A stretch of 11,459 nt of DNA, from NCBI GenBank assembly GCA_017450425.1, contig JAFSUV010000216.1, forward strand, positions 1 to 11,459, given 5' to 3'. Position 1 is the stretch's first letter. Every line of letters starts with the position of its first letter. This document shows, piece after piece, positions 1 to 7,062 of the stretch. Both the position numbers and the translations under genes were made by a program. Source of the DNA: Kiritimatiellia bacterium. GTDB lineage: Bacteria; Verrucomicrobiota; Kiritimatiellia; RFP12; UBA3636. The notes beneath the pieces were generated by a model, which saw only the letters and a program-made list of their open reading frames with translations, made no database searches and was not told the origin of the DNA.

Positions 1-22
1 CACGTAGCGGCGCGGACCGCGG

Positions 23-1672
23 CTAGCGGCGTTCGCAGCCGTACCAGCCGACGACCCGCATGAACGGCGGTTCGCTGCGGCGCTGGTAAACGGCGGCGAC
101 GGCGTTGTCGGCGAGCGCCGGGGCGTCGATGTCGATGAAGAACGCGTACTCCCACGGCCGCTCCGGTATCGGCTGCGAGCAGATGGACGAGAGGTTGAGG
201 CCGCGATCCGAAAACACGGCGAGCGCCGACGCGAGCGTGCCGGTCCTGTGCGGAAGCGAGATCAGGAGCGACAGGCGCGAGGCGTCCGGCGAAACCGCAA
301 GGTTGCGCGCCACGGCGACGAACCGGGTGGCGTTCACTCCGGTGTCGCATACGTTTTCCGCCAGTATTTCCAGCCCGTTCGCCTTCGCCGCCTCCGGCGA
401 GCAGATGGCCGCGAGGGCCGGGTCGGCCGCTTTCGCGACTTGCGCCGCCGCAAAGGCGGTGTTTCCCGCCTGCCAGGTCTGCCAGCCGTTATCGCGGATG
501 GCGCGCGAACACTGCGCAAGCGCCTGCGGGTGGCTCGACACGGTTTTCACGCCGGCGAGCGAAGCGCCGGGCACGGCGGCGACGCAGTGCTTGATCGCGA
601 TGTCCACGGCCCGCACGATGTGCAGGTCGTGTTTGAGAAGCCTGTAAACCATGTCAACCGGGCCGCCCGTCGTGTTGGCGAGCGGAAGCACCGCAACGGG
701 CGTTTCGCCCTGCGCCACGCAGCGGCAGGCGTCGGCAAACGACTGCACGGGCACGAGCCTGTCGCCCGGAAAGAGCGCCGTCGCGGCCTTTTCCCCGTAC
801 GACCCGGCGGCGCCCGCGAAGGCGACCCCGCCTCCGCCCTTTCCGGCGTTTCCGTCGGTGCGCGGCGGCAGGCCGGCGGCCTTGCGCGCCTTTTCCCTGT
901 CGCGCGCCATCGCGAAGTCGTACTGCCGCTCGCGCGAGAGGCGCATCACGGTCGAAATCGCGGCTGCGGCGGCATCGGCGCACGGCTCGGAGGCGGCGCG
1001 GCGCACGGCGTCGATGACGGCCGCTTCGCGGTCCGGGTCGTAAACCGGCTTGCCCGAACCGAATTTGCTCTCCGCTATGCGCACCGATGCTTCAAAGCGC
1101 CTTTCGAGCGTCGAAACAAGCTCCAGGTTGCACCTGTCGATTTCGGCGCGGGCCGCGGCGAGCACGGCCTGCGGGGAGGAACTCTCCTCCGCCGTGTCGC
1201 CGCCGCCGCCGGACTTGGCTGCCGGGAGGATGTGGCGCTTCACGAGCCTTTCAAGCCCCTCCGTGTAGCTTTTCAGCCCGAGGCCGCACACCTGGTCGCG
1301 GCAGACGTCCCTTATGACCGACACGCGGCGGAACGGCTCGCGGGAGTGGATGTCCGAGATGTGCACCTCGACGGCCGGCAGTTTCGCGACCTCGATCGCG
1401 TCGCGCAGCGCATAGCTGTAGTGCGTGTAGGCGCCGGCGTTTATCACGATGCCGGCGGCGTAATCCCGCGCTTCGTGCACGGCATGGCAGAGTTCGCCCT
1501 CGCAGCCGGATTGGAAAAACCGGGCCTCCACGCCGAGTTCGGCGCATTTTTCCGCGAAGGCGCGCTCCACGTCGGCAAGTGTGAAGGAGCCGTAGTGCGC
1601 GGGATCGCGCTTGCCCAGCTGGTCGAGATTCGGCCCGTTTACGAGGAGAACGACGGGTTTATCGGCGGACAT
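23..1672 (-). CDS. Trifunctional fusion: type II 3-dehydroquinate dehydratase, chorismate mutase, prephenate dehydratase with ACT domain
   Basis: The 549-residue protein carries three aromatic-pathway enzymes in one frame. Residues 1-150 are a type II dehydroquinase (AroQ): NGPNLDQLG, catalytic Tyr27 in HYGS, Arg22, Asn78 in INAGAYTH, His84, His104 and Arg111 in VEVHISDIHSREPF. After a Gly/Ser-rich linker (about 152-167), residues 168-255 are an AroQ-class chorismate mutase with Arg175, ERR at 190-192, Lys203, DREA at 214-217 and Gln250. A second poly-Gly linker leads to prephenate dehydratase (282-457) with SSHPQALAQC at 379-388 and the TRF motif at 449-451, then an ACT domain (465-545). Together they would convert dehydroquinate to dehydroshikimate and chorismate to phenylpyruvate in the cytoplasm. 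Two motifs are altered: the usual ENT/ENS glutamate is Ala332, and the ACT ESRP motif reads CSQP. The start was chosen at MSADKP, where AroQ homology begins; AGAGG lies 9 bases upstream. The frame stays open 62 codons further, but that part overlaps aroB and is low-complexity. It lies 85 bases downstream of aroB, probably in the same operon. Confidence 0.93.
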   Translation of the reverse strand: MSADKPVVLLVNGPNLDQLGKRDPAHYGSFTLADVERAFAEKCAELGVEARFFQSGCEGELCHAVHEARDYAAGIVINAGAYTHYSYALRDAIEVAKLPAVEVHISDIHSREPFRRVSVIRDVCRDQVCGLGLKSYTEGLERLVKRHILPAAKSGGGGDTAEESSSPQAVLAAARAEIDRCNLELVSTLERRFEASVRIAESKFGSGKPVYDPDREAAVIDAVRRAASEPCADAAAAAISTVMRLSRERQYDFAMARDREKARKAAGLPPRTDGNAGKGGGGVAFAGAAGSYGEKAATALFPGDRLVPVQSFADACRCVAQGETPVAVLPLANTTGGPVDMVYRLLKHDLHIVRAVDIAIKHCVAAVPGASLAGVKTVSSHPQALAQCSRAIRDNGWQTWQAGNTAFAAAQVAKAADPALAAICSPEAAKANGLEILAENVCDTGVNATRFVAVARNLAVSPDASRLSLLISLPHRTGTLASALAVFSDRGLNLSSICSQPIPERPWEYAFFIDIDAPALADNAVAAVYQRRSEPPFMRVVGWYGCERR

Positions 1673-1757
1673 TGTTCGGTGCCTCTTTTCGCTTGCGCGC
1701 GTGGTTGGAAAAAACGAAACGGAGAAATCCGGCGGATGGAGGGGAAGCGCCGCGCCG

Positions 1758-2861
1758 CTAGAGCGCGGCCGGAAGGAGCTGCGCGATGCGGGCGGGGGCG
1801 AGCGGCACGACCCTGGCGCGGCCGATTTCCTCGAGCAGGACGAAATGTATCTCGGCACCGAGCTTCTTCTTGTCGGAGAGCATTGCCTCGGCGAGCGCGC
1901 CGGCGTTGCACGCGCCGGCGCCGCCCGGAAGCTCCGCGACGCGGACCGGCAGCGCGAGCGCCCGCAGCGTGCGCTCGATCCTCGCTGGAACGTCCGGCGG
2001 CGTAACCGCGAGGGAAACGCCGATTTTCGCGGCGGCGACCATGCCGACGGCCACCGCTTCGCCGTGAGGCACCGTGCCGTAGCCCAAAACCTTTTCGATC
2101 GCGTGCCCCACGGTGTGGCCGAAGTTCAGGATCGCCCTGAGGCCGCCCTCCCTTTCGTCGCGGCTCACGACGCCGGCCTTTGCGGACGCCGAGAAGCGGA
2201 TCGTCTCCGTCAGCTCCTCTTCGGTCGGCTTGCGCCCGGCGAAGCCCTCCATGAACCGGAAATGATCCCCGTCGAGGATGCACGCCGTCTTGAGCGCCTC
2301 CGCCATGCCCTGCGCCATTTCGCGCGGCGGCAGCGTGGCGAGTACGAGCGGGTCGGCCACCACCGCAAGCGGCTGGTGGAACGCGCCGACGGTGTTCTTG
2401 CCGAACGGCGTGTCGATCGCGGTCTTGCCGCCGATGGACGAATCGACGAACGCGAGCAGCGAAGTCGGCACCTGCACGATCGGCACCGAGCGCAGGTACG
2501 TCGCGGCCGCGAACCCCGCAAGATCGCCGACTACGCCGCCGCCGAGCGCCACCACGAGGTCGCGGCGCGTGAGGCCGCAGCCGTGGAAATCCGCCCACAG
2601 CGCCTGCAAGGCGGCGAAGCACTTCGACCCTTCGCCGGGGGCGATGACGCTTGCGCTCTGCCTGAAGCCCGCCGCGGCGAGCGAATCCGCGGCGCCCGCG
2701 AGGTAGTGCGCCGCCACGTTGGAGTCGCTGACGATGCGGACGGTGCGCCCCGCCACGCATTGCGCCGCGATGCCGCCCAGCGCCTCCAGCGCGCCGCGGG
2801 CCACGTAAACCGGGTACGCGCCGCCAGCGGTTTTCACGAAAATCTCCGCCTTTGCTTCCAT
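1758..2861 (-). CDS. aroB: 3-dehydroquinate synthase
   Basis: AroB converts DAHP to 3-dehydroquinate, the second step of the shikimate pathway, in the cytoplasm with NAD and a divalent metal. The 367-residue length is normal for the family. Visible signatures are the NAD-binding ALGGGVVGDLAGFAAATY (105-122), PTSLLAFVDSSIGGKTAID (132-150), GKNTVGAFHQP (154-164), and the metal ligands Glu188 in MAEALK, His249 in NFGHTVGHAIE and His266 in PHGEAVAVGM. The ATG start gives the expected short N-terminus before the first beta strand. AGGA lies about 9 bases upstream. It is the first gene of a two-gene minus-strand unit, and its product is the direct substrate of the dehydroquinase domain encoded 85 bases downstream. 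It faces pheS across a 122-bp divergent spacer. Family assignment is secure. Confidence 0.97.
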   Translation of the reverse strand: MEAKAEIFVKTAGGAYPVYVARGALEALGGIAAQCVAGRTVRIVSDSNVAAHYLAGAADSLAAAGFRQSASVIAPGEGSKCFAALQALWADFHGCGLTRRDLVVALGGGVVGDLAGFAAATYLRSVPIVQVPTSLLAFVDSSIGGKTAIDTPFGKNTVGAFHQPLAVVADPLVLATLPPREMAQGMAEALKTACILDGDHFRFMEGFAGRKPTEEELTETIRFSASAKAGVVSRDEREGGLRAILNFGHTVGHAIEKVLGYGTVPHGEAVAVGMVAAAKIGVSLAVTPPDVPARIERTLRALALPVRVAELPGGAGACNAGALAEAMLSDKKKLGAEIHFVLLEEIGRARVVPLAPARIAQLLPAAL

Positions 2862-2868
2862 GCCCCGA

Positions 2869-2877
2869 ATCCTACCA
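2869..2877 (-). promoter_or_regulatory. Candidate -10 box for aroB
   Basis: The minus strand reads TGGTAGGAT just upstream of aroB, resembling an extended -10. If used, transcription would begin within a few bases of the aroB ATG, giving a nearly leaderless message. No -35 was seen. The AGGA inside it could instead be the ribosome binding site, so the two readings compete. Confidence 0.2.
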
Positions 2878-2906
2878 CAAACACGGCGGAAAACATCCTC
2901 CTTTTT

Positions 2907-2915
2907 TGGTAAAAT
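2907..2915 (+). promoter_or_regulatory. Candidate extended -10 box for pheS
   Basis: The plus strand reads TGGTAAAAT, which matches the extended -10 form TGnTAnAAT. No good -35 is seen 17 bases upstream. It would give a leader of roughly 60 bases before the pheS ATG. This is a motif match only. Confidence 0.3.
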
Positions 2916-2983
2916 CGTCCGCCAAGGGTTCGCCCGGCGCCGCTCTCAGGCGCGCAAGCGTCCCGCACCGCATTTTTTCCGCC

Positions 2984-3997
2984 ATGACACTACAGGAAAT
3001 AGAATCCACCAAAACCGCCGCGCTGTCGGAGATAGCGGCCGCCTCGACCGCAGACGCGGTGGAGCAGCTGCGCGTCAAATACGCAGGGCGCAACGGCCTC
3101 GTGCCGGCCATGATGAAAGGCCTGCGCGACGTGCCTCCGGCGGACAAGCCGGCGTTCGGCCAGGCGCTCAACGCGCTGCGGGTCGCGATCTCGGCCGCCC
3201 TCGACGGGCGCAAGGCCGCGGCGGCGCAGGGCGGCGGGAGCCGCGACGCGTTCGACTTCTCGCTCCCCGGCTCCTGGCGCGGCGTCGGTTCCATACATCC
3301 GATCTCGGAAGTGATCGAAGAGGCGACCCGCATATTCGCGCAGCTCGGATTCACCGTGGCCGACGGGCCGGACATCGAGACGGAGTTCAACAACTTCGAC
3401 GCGCTCAACACCGCGAAGCACCACCCTTCGCGCGATGCGCGCGACACGTTCTGGCTCGGCCCGGAGCGCCTGCTGCGCACCCAGACGTCACCCGTGCAGA
3501 TCCGCGCCATGCTCGCGAAAAAGCCTCCGGTGCGCATCATCAATCCCGGGCGCTGCTACAGGCGCGACACGACGGACGCCACGCACGCGGCGAATTTCCA
3601 CCAGATCGAGGGGCTTTTCGTCGATACCGCGCCGGTTTCGCTCGCCGACCTCAAATCGACGCTGTCGCACTTCGCGCGCGAGATGATGGGGCAGTCCGTC
3701 AAGGTGCGCTTCCGGCCGCACTATTTCCCGTTCACCGAGCCGTCGGTGGAGGTTGACTTGACGTGCCACGTGTGCAAGGGCAAGGGCTGCGCGGTGTGCA
3801 AGCAGAGCGGCTGGATCGAGATCCTCGGCGCGGGGATCGTCGATACGCGCGTGTTCCGCAATGTCGGGTACGACGAGGATTGCTACGGCTACGCCTTCGG
3901 CATGGGCGTCGAGCGCATCGCCATGATCAAGCACGGCATAACGGACTTGCGGCTGCTTTACACGGGCGACCTGCGCTATCTCAGGAACTTTCTCTAA
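2984..3997 (+). CDS. pheS: Phenylalanyl-tRNA synthetase alpha subunit
   Basis: PheS is the catalytic alpha subunit of the alpha2-beta2 enzyme that charges tRNA-Phe. The 337-residue protein has an N-terminal coiled-coil region (about 1-85), then the class II core: HPISEVIEEATRIF (105-118), NNFDALN (136-142), HHPSRDARDTFW (146-157), LLRTQTSPVQIR (163-174), motif 2 near PGRCYRRDTTDATHAANFHQ (188-207), FRPHYFPFTEPSVEVD (243-258) and motif 3 in GYAFGMGVERIAM (302-314). Four cysteines (261, 264, 269, 272) form the CxxC...CxxC knuckle seen in many bacterial PheS. The start was set at MTLQEIES because it fits family length; the frame remains open 44 codons further but that stretch overlaps the divergent promoter region and the aroB start. 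No Shine-Dalgarno is evident. The partner pheT is not adjacent: an unrelated kinase follows 18 bases downstream. Confidence 0.97.
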   Translation: MTLQEIESTKTAALSEIAAASTADAVEQLRVKYAGRNGLVPAMMKGLRDVPPADKPAFGQALNALRVAISAALDGRKAAAAQGGGSRDAFDFSLPGSWRGVGSIHPISEVIEEATRIFAQLGFTVADGPDIETEFNNFDALNTAKHHPSRDARDTFWLGPERLLRTQTSPVQIRAMLAKKPPVRIINPGRCYRRDTTDATHAANFHQIEGLFVDTAPVSLADLKSTLSHFAREMMGQSVKVRFRPHYFPFTEPSVEVDLTCHVCKGKGCAVCKQSGWIEILGAGIVDTRVFRNVGYDEDCYGYAFGMGVERIAMIKHGITDLRLLYTGDLRYLRNFL

Positions 3998-4015
3998 CCG
4001 AAGCGGGATTTTGCA

Positions 4016-5101
4016 ATGGCTTTCAACGACATTCCGGCCGCGCGCCTTCGCGAGCGCTTCGCGGCGTTTCTCCCCAACGCGGAGTTCATTAGCGCCGAAG
4101 AGTGCTACGGCGGGCACATAAACCGCACGTTTTTCGTGGACGCCCGCGTTTACGGCGAAAAGCGCCGCTTCGTGCTGCAGAGCGTCAACAAGAACGTGTT
4201 CAAGAACTACGCGGGCGTGATGGACAACGTGTTCCGCATCTCCGCGCACCTCGGGAGCAAGAGCCTCGACATGGGGTCGGACGATCCGACGCGCGACCAC
4301 ATCCACTTCATCCGCGCCGCCGACGGCGGCCTGGGCGTCGATGGCGAGGTCGGGTACTGGCGCCTGTACCGCTATATCGACCGCGCGGAAGGCCGCCTCA
4401 GCGCCAAGACCCCGGCGGAGGCGCGCGCCGCGGCGGCCGCGTTCGGGCGCTTCCAGTGGCTTCTCGCCGATTTGCCGTCGCCGAGGCTGTGGGAGACGAT
4501 TTCCGCGTTTCACGACACGCGCCAGCGCTTTGCCAACCTCGAAAAGTCGGCGGAGTTCGACGCCGTCGGCCGCCGCGCCGCCGTGAAGGACGACATCGAG
4601 GGCTTCCTCAGTCTCAAGTCCGAGGCGCTGAAGCTGCAGGAGGCGTTCGAGCGCGGCGAAATCCCGGAGCGCATCGCGCACAACGACGCGAAGTACTCCA
4701 ACGTGCTCATGGACGTCGCCACCAACCGCGCCGTGTGCGTGATCGACCTCGACACCTGCATGCCGGGCCTTTCGCTGCACGACTTCGGCGACCTCATGCG
4801 CTCCATGTCGTGCGACCGGCCCGAGGACGAGCCGGACACGTCCAAAATCGTGGTCCGGCGCGACATGTACGACGCGCTTCTCGACGGCTTCCTCTCGCAG
4901 GCCGACAATTTCCTCGTCCCGGCCGAGCGGTCGCTGCTGCCGAACTCCGGCGTCGTGATCACGCTTGAGACCGGCTCGCGCTTCCTCGCCGATTATCTGG
5001 ACGGCGACCACTATTTCCACATCGACTACCCGGAGCACAACCTCGTGCGCGCCCGCTCGCAGCTCGCGCTGGCGCGCTCGATGCTCGACACCCTGATGTA
5101 A
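4016..5101 (+). CDS. APH-fold phosphotransferase resembling N-acetylhexosamine 1-kinase (NahK)
   Basis: This 361-residue protein has the aminoglycoside-phosphotransferase/choline-kinase fold. Visible parts are a nucleotide loop YGGHINRTF (31-39), a strand VLQSVNKNVFKN (53-64) typical of NahK-like proteins, the catalytic loop HNDAKYSNVLMD (222-233, Asp224), the metal-binding IDLDTCMPG (243-251, Asp244 and Asp246), DFGDLMRS (256-263), and a C-terminal GDHYFH...HNLVRARSQL segment (330-350) that also resembles NahK. NahK makes N-acetylhexosamine 1-phosphate from ATP in the lacto-N-biose/mucin-sugar pathway. Here the substrate is inferred only to be a sugar or small alcohol. It lies 18 bases after pheS and 43 bases before a ROK-like kinase, suggesting a paired role in sugar salvage. 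No Shine-Dalgarno stands out. Family confidence is high, exact substrate low. Confidence 0.85.
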   Translation: MAFNDIPAARLRERFAAFLPNAEFISAEECYGGHINRTFFVDARVYGEKRRFVLQSVNKNVFKNYAGVMDNVFRISAHLGSKSLDMGSDDPTRDHIHFIRAADGGLGVDGEVGYWRLYRYIDRAEGRLSAKTPAEARAAAAAFGRFQWLLADLPSPRLWETISAFHDTRQRFANLEKSAEFDAVGRRAAVKDDIEGFLSLKSEALKLQEAFERGEIPERIAHNDAKYSNVLMDVATNRAVCVIDLDTCMPGLSLHDFGDLMRSMSCDRPEDEPDTSKIVVRRDMYDALLDGFLSQADNFLVPAERSLLPNSGVVITLETGSRFLADYLDGDHYFHIDYPEHNLVRARSQLALARSMLDTLM

Positions 5102-5144
5102 AAGGCCCACGCGCCTCCGGCGCACGAACCCCTTCCGATCCGCA

Positions 5145-6536
5145 ATGAAAAAACCGCCCGCATACGATCCGCTCCGCTCTTTCCGCTCGCCGCTCGCGGC
5201 GCTCGGCGAACTCCGCGCCGCCGCGCGCGGCAGCCGCAGCAAAGTCGCCATCGCCTGGGAGCGCGAGGACGGCAACGTCTATCGCTTCGACATCCCGGTC
5301 CCGGAGCGGATCGCCCCCAAGGCGATGGCGCAGGCCAAGGCGGTCGTGGAGCGATCCGCCAAGTTCGCGCTCTGGTGCGCCGGCGGCTGGCGTCTGCGCA
5401 TCGCGGGGCCGGACGAGCTGGTCCGCCCGGTCGCGGCCGCGTATTCGAAGAAGGGCGCGCGGGCGTTCGACGTGGGGTTCTTTTCGGACCTCTACGCAAG
5501 AGACGTCGTGGCCGAAGTGCTGCCGCTTTCGCGCATTCCCCGCACCCGCGAGCGGCGGGTCGTGGTGAAGAACAACACCGACGGCAATCGCATCGGCTTC
5601 GACCTCGGCGCCAGCGATTTCAAGATTTCCGCGCTGAAGCGCGGCAAGGTCGTTTTTTCCAAGGAGTTTCCGTGGAATCCGCGCCACGAGCCGGATCCCG
5701 GATACCACTACTCGAAGCTCTCGGCGGGGCTCGACGAAGCGGCGGCGGCGCTGGGCGGCGCGGTGGACGCCATCGGCGGCTCCACGGCCGGGACGCTCGT
5801 CGGCAAACGGCTCGGCCCGGCGTCGCTCCTCCGCGCCGTGCTTGAAAAGGCGCCGGAAAAGAAGGAGATCGCGCGAGGCATTTTCGAGCGCATCGAGCGC
5901 GAGCGCGGCGTGCCGTTCGAGGTGTTCAACGACGGCGACGTCACCGCCCTCGCCGGCGCCATCGCCATGAAGAAGTCCGGCGTGCTCGGCATCGCGATGG
6001 GTTCGAGCGAGGCGGCGGGCTACATCGACGAAGGCGGTGCGCTCACCGGGCGCATCAGCGAGCTTGCGTTTGCGCCGGTTGACATGGCACCGGGCGCGCC
6101 GGTCGATGAATGGAGCGGCGACAGCGGCGTCGGGGCGATGTCGTTTTCGCAGCAGGCCGTGAACCATCTGACCCTCTCCTTCGGCATGAAGTTTCCGAAG
6201 GCGATGGGGCTTCCGGAGCGCCTCAAGGCCGTGCAGGAAGCGATGGAGAAGCACGAGGACAAGGCGCTCAAGTTCTATCTTTCGATCGGGCGCCATCTGG
6301 CGAACGCCGCCGCATGGTCCAGCGAGTTCTACGATTTCTCGAACCTGATGATCCTCGGCCGCGTGACGAGCGGGTTCGGCGGCGAAATCATCCTCGAAAC
6401 GGCCCGCATGGGCCTCGCGGCGATCAACCCGGCGCTCGCGGAGAAGATCGACATTTTCATGCCGGACGAAAAGGCCCGGCGGCTCGGCCAGTCCGTCGCC
6501 GCCGCCCAGATCCCGGTCGTGCGCCGCCGCGCCTGA
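5145..6536 (+). CDS. ROK-like (ASKHA-fold) sugar kinase homologue with extra N-terminal domain
   Basis: The C-terminal two thirds (about 149-463) of this 463-residue protein look like a ROK-family sugar kinase: IGFDLGASDFKIS (150-162) fits the phosphate-1 loop, GGSTAGTLVG (211-220), VFNDGDVTALAGA (260-272) holds the candidate catalytic Asp263 or Asp265, VLGIAMGSSEAAGYID (280-295) fits phosphate 2, and ILGRVTSGFGGEII (403-416) the adenosine side. The cysteine zinc motif of classical ROK kinases (CGCGxxGCxE) is absent, and the usual GEIGH segment appears only as RISELAF, so the active site departs from characterised members. The first ~145 residues form a separate domain I do not recognise. Members of this fold can be glucokinases, N-acetylmannosamine or N-acetylglucosamine kinases, or repressors; no DNA-binding helix-turn-helix is evident. 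Adjacency to the NahK-like kinase suggests sugar metabolism. No clear ribosome binding site precedes the ATG. Confidence 0.78.
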   Translation: MKKPPAYDPLRSFRSPLAALGELRAAARGSRSKVAIAWEREDGNVYRFDIPVPERIAPKAMAQAKAVVERSAKFALWCAGGWRLRIAGPDELVRPVAAAYSKKGARAFDVGFFSDLYARDVVAEVLPLSRIPRTRERRVVVKNNTDGNRIGFDLGASDFKISALKRGKVVFSKEFPWNPRHEPDPGYHYSKLSAGLDEAAAALGGAVDAIGGSTAGTLVGKRLGPASLLRAVLEKAPEKKEIARGIFERIERERGVPFEVFNDGDVTALAGAIAMKKSGVLGIAMGSSEAAGYIDEGGALTGRISELAFAPVDMAPGAPVDEWSGDSGVGAMSFSQQAVNHLTLSFGMKFPKAMGLPERLKAVQEAMEKHEDKALKFYLSIGRHLANAAAWSSEFYDFSNLMILGRVTSGFGGEIILETARMGLAAINPALAEKIDIFMPDEKARRLGQSVAAAQIPVVRRRA

Positions 6537-6552
6537 AGTCCGCCGAAACGCC

Positions 6553-7035
6553 ATGGCCCTGCATCCTTTCGGCTTGTCCGTATTCTCCAACGTCCCGTTG
6601 TGGGCGGCGTTTTTCTCCTGGTGCTCCGCCCAGGCCATAAAGTTCGCGTCCGATTTCGTGCGGACGCGCAGGTTCGACTTCCGCTATTTCGTTTCCACGG
6701 GCGGGATGCCGAGTGCGCACTCCGCCACGGTTTCGGGGCTCGCGACTTCGATCGGCCTTGTCGAGGGGTGGGACTCCTCCGTTCTGGCGCTTTCTTCGGT
6801 GTTCGCGATCATCACGATGTTCGACGCCGCCACGGTGCGGCGCGCCGCAGGGCTCCAGGCCAAAGTCCTCAACGAAATCGTGGACGAGATGCGCAAGGAC
6901 CGCCGCCTCAGGGCGGCCAAGCTCAAGGAGCTGCTCGGCCACACCCGCAAGGAGGTTTTGGCCGGGTTCGCGTGGGGGATCGCGTTTTCGTCCGTTTTCA
7001 CCATGGTGTGCGCCCGCATTGGAGCGGCTGCGTAG
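6553..7035 (+). CDS. Divergent PAP2 family (YuiD/DUF212) membrane protein
   Basis: This small protein of 160 residues matches the YuiD-type divergent PAP2 family. Signatures are an N-terminal hydrophobic stretch (about 12-30), AQAIKF (26-31), the GGMPSAHSATVSGLAT block (50-65) that recalls the PSAH phosphatase motif, a hydrophobic segment (76-90) ending in MFDAATVRRAAGLQA (89-103), LNEI (107-110), LKELLGHTRKEVLAG (124-138) and a final hydrophobic segment (about 138-155). It should be an inner-membrane protein. A lipid or phosphate-ester phosphatase role is often assumed for the family, but its function is not established and the other PAP2 motifs are not visible. It lies 16 bases after the ROK-like gene and directly before the aminomutase-ligase fusion. 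Confidence 0.88.
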   Translation: MALHPFGLSVFSNVPLWAAFFSWCSAQAIKFASDFVRTRRFDFRYFVSTGGMPSAHSATVSGLATSIGLVEGWDSSVLALSSVFAIITMFDAATVRRAAGLQAKVLNEIVDEMRKDRRLRAAKLKELLGHTRKEVLAGFAWGIAFSSVFTMVCARIGAAA

Positions 7036-7062
7036 GGATCCGTGGAGGGGGTTGCGCGGCGG

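Larger units (their letters stand above)
2862..2983. promoter_or_regulatory. Divergent promoter region between aroB and pheS
   Basis: This 122-bp spacer must carry the start signals for both the minus-strand aromatic unit and the plus-strand pheS run, since neither gene has another upstream space. It contains the only AT-richer patch nearby (about 2881-2920). No clear leader peptide, T-box or attenuator hairpin was recognised. A strong AAGGAGG-like stretch on the minus strand at 2895-2906 is followed by ATG, but that frame does not join aroB, so its role is unclear. Confidence 0.5.

Noticed and set aside
1673..1858. 62-codon N-terminal extension of the dehydroquinase fusion
   Set aside because: It overlaps the 3' end of aroB, is Pro/Ser/Arg-rich without homology, and the AroQ fold begins exactly at the ATG at 1672, which has AGAGG upstream.
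248..2005. 585-codon plus-strand open frame antisense to the fusion and aroB
   Set aside because: Arg/Gly/Ala-rich translation with no recognisable motif; it is a shadow of high-GC minus-strand genes.
2852..2983. 44-codon upstream extension of pheS
   Set aside because: It would overlap the aroB start and the divergent promoter region, and the family length fits the ATG at 2984.
3488..5275. 595-codon minus-strand open frame opposite pheS and the NahK-like gene
   Set aside because: It lies antisense to two well-supported genes and shows no family motifs; long antisense frames are expected at this GC content.
4959..6638. 559-codon minus-strand open frame opposite the ROK-like gene
   Set aside because: Antisense shadow with biased composition and no motifs.
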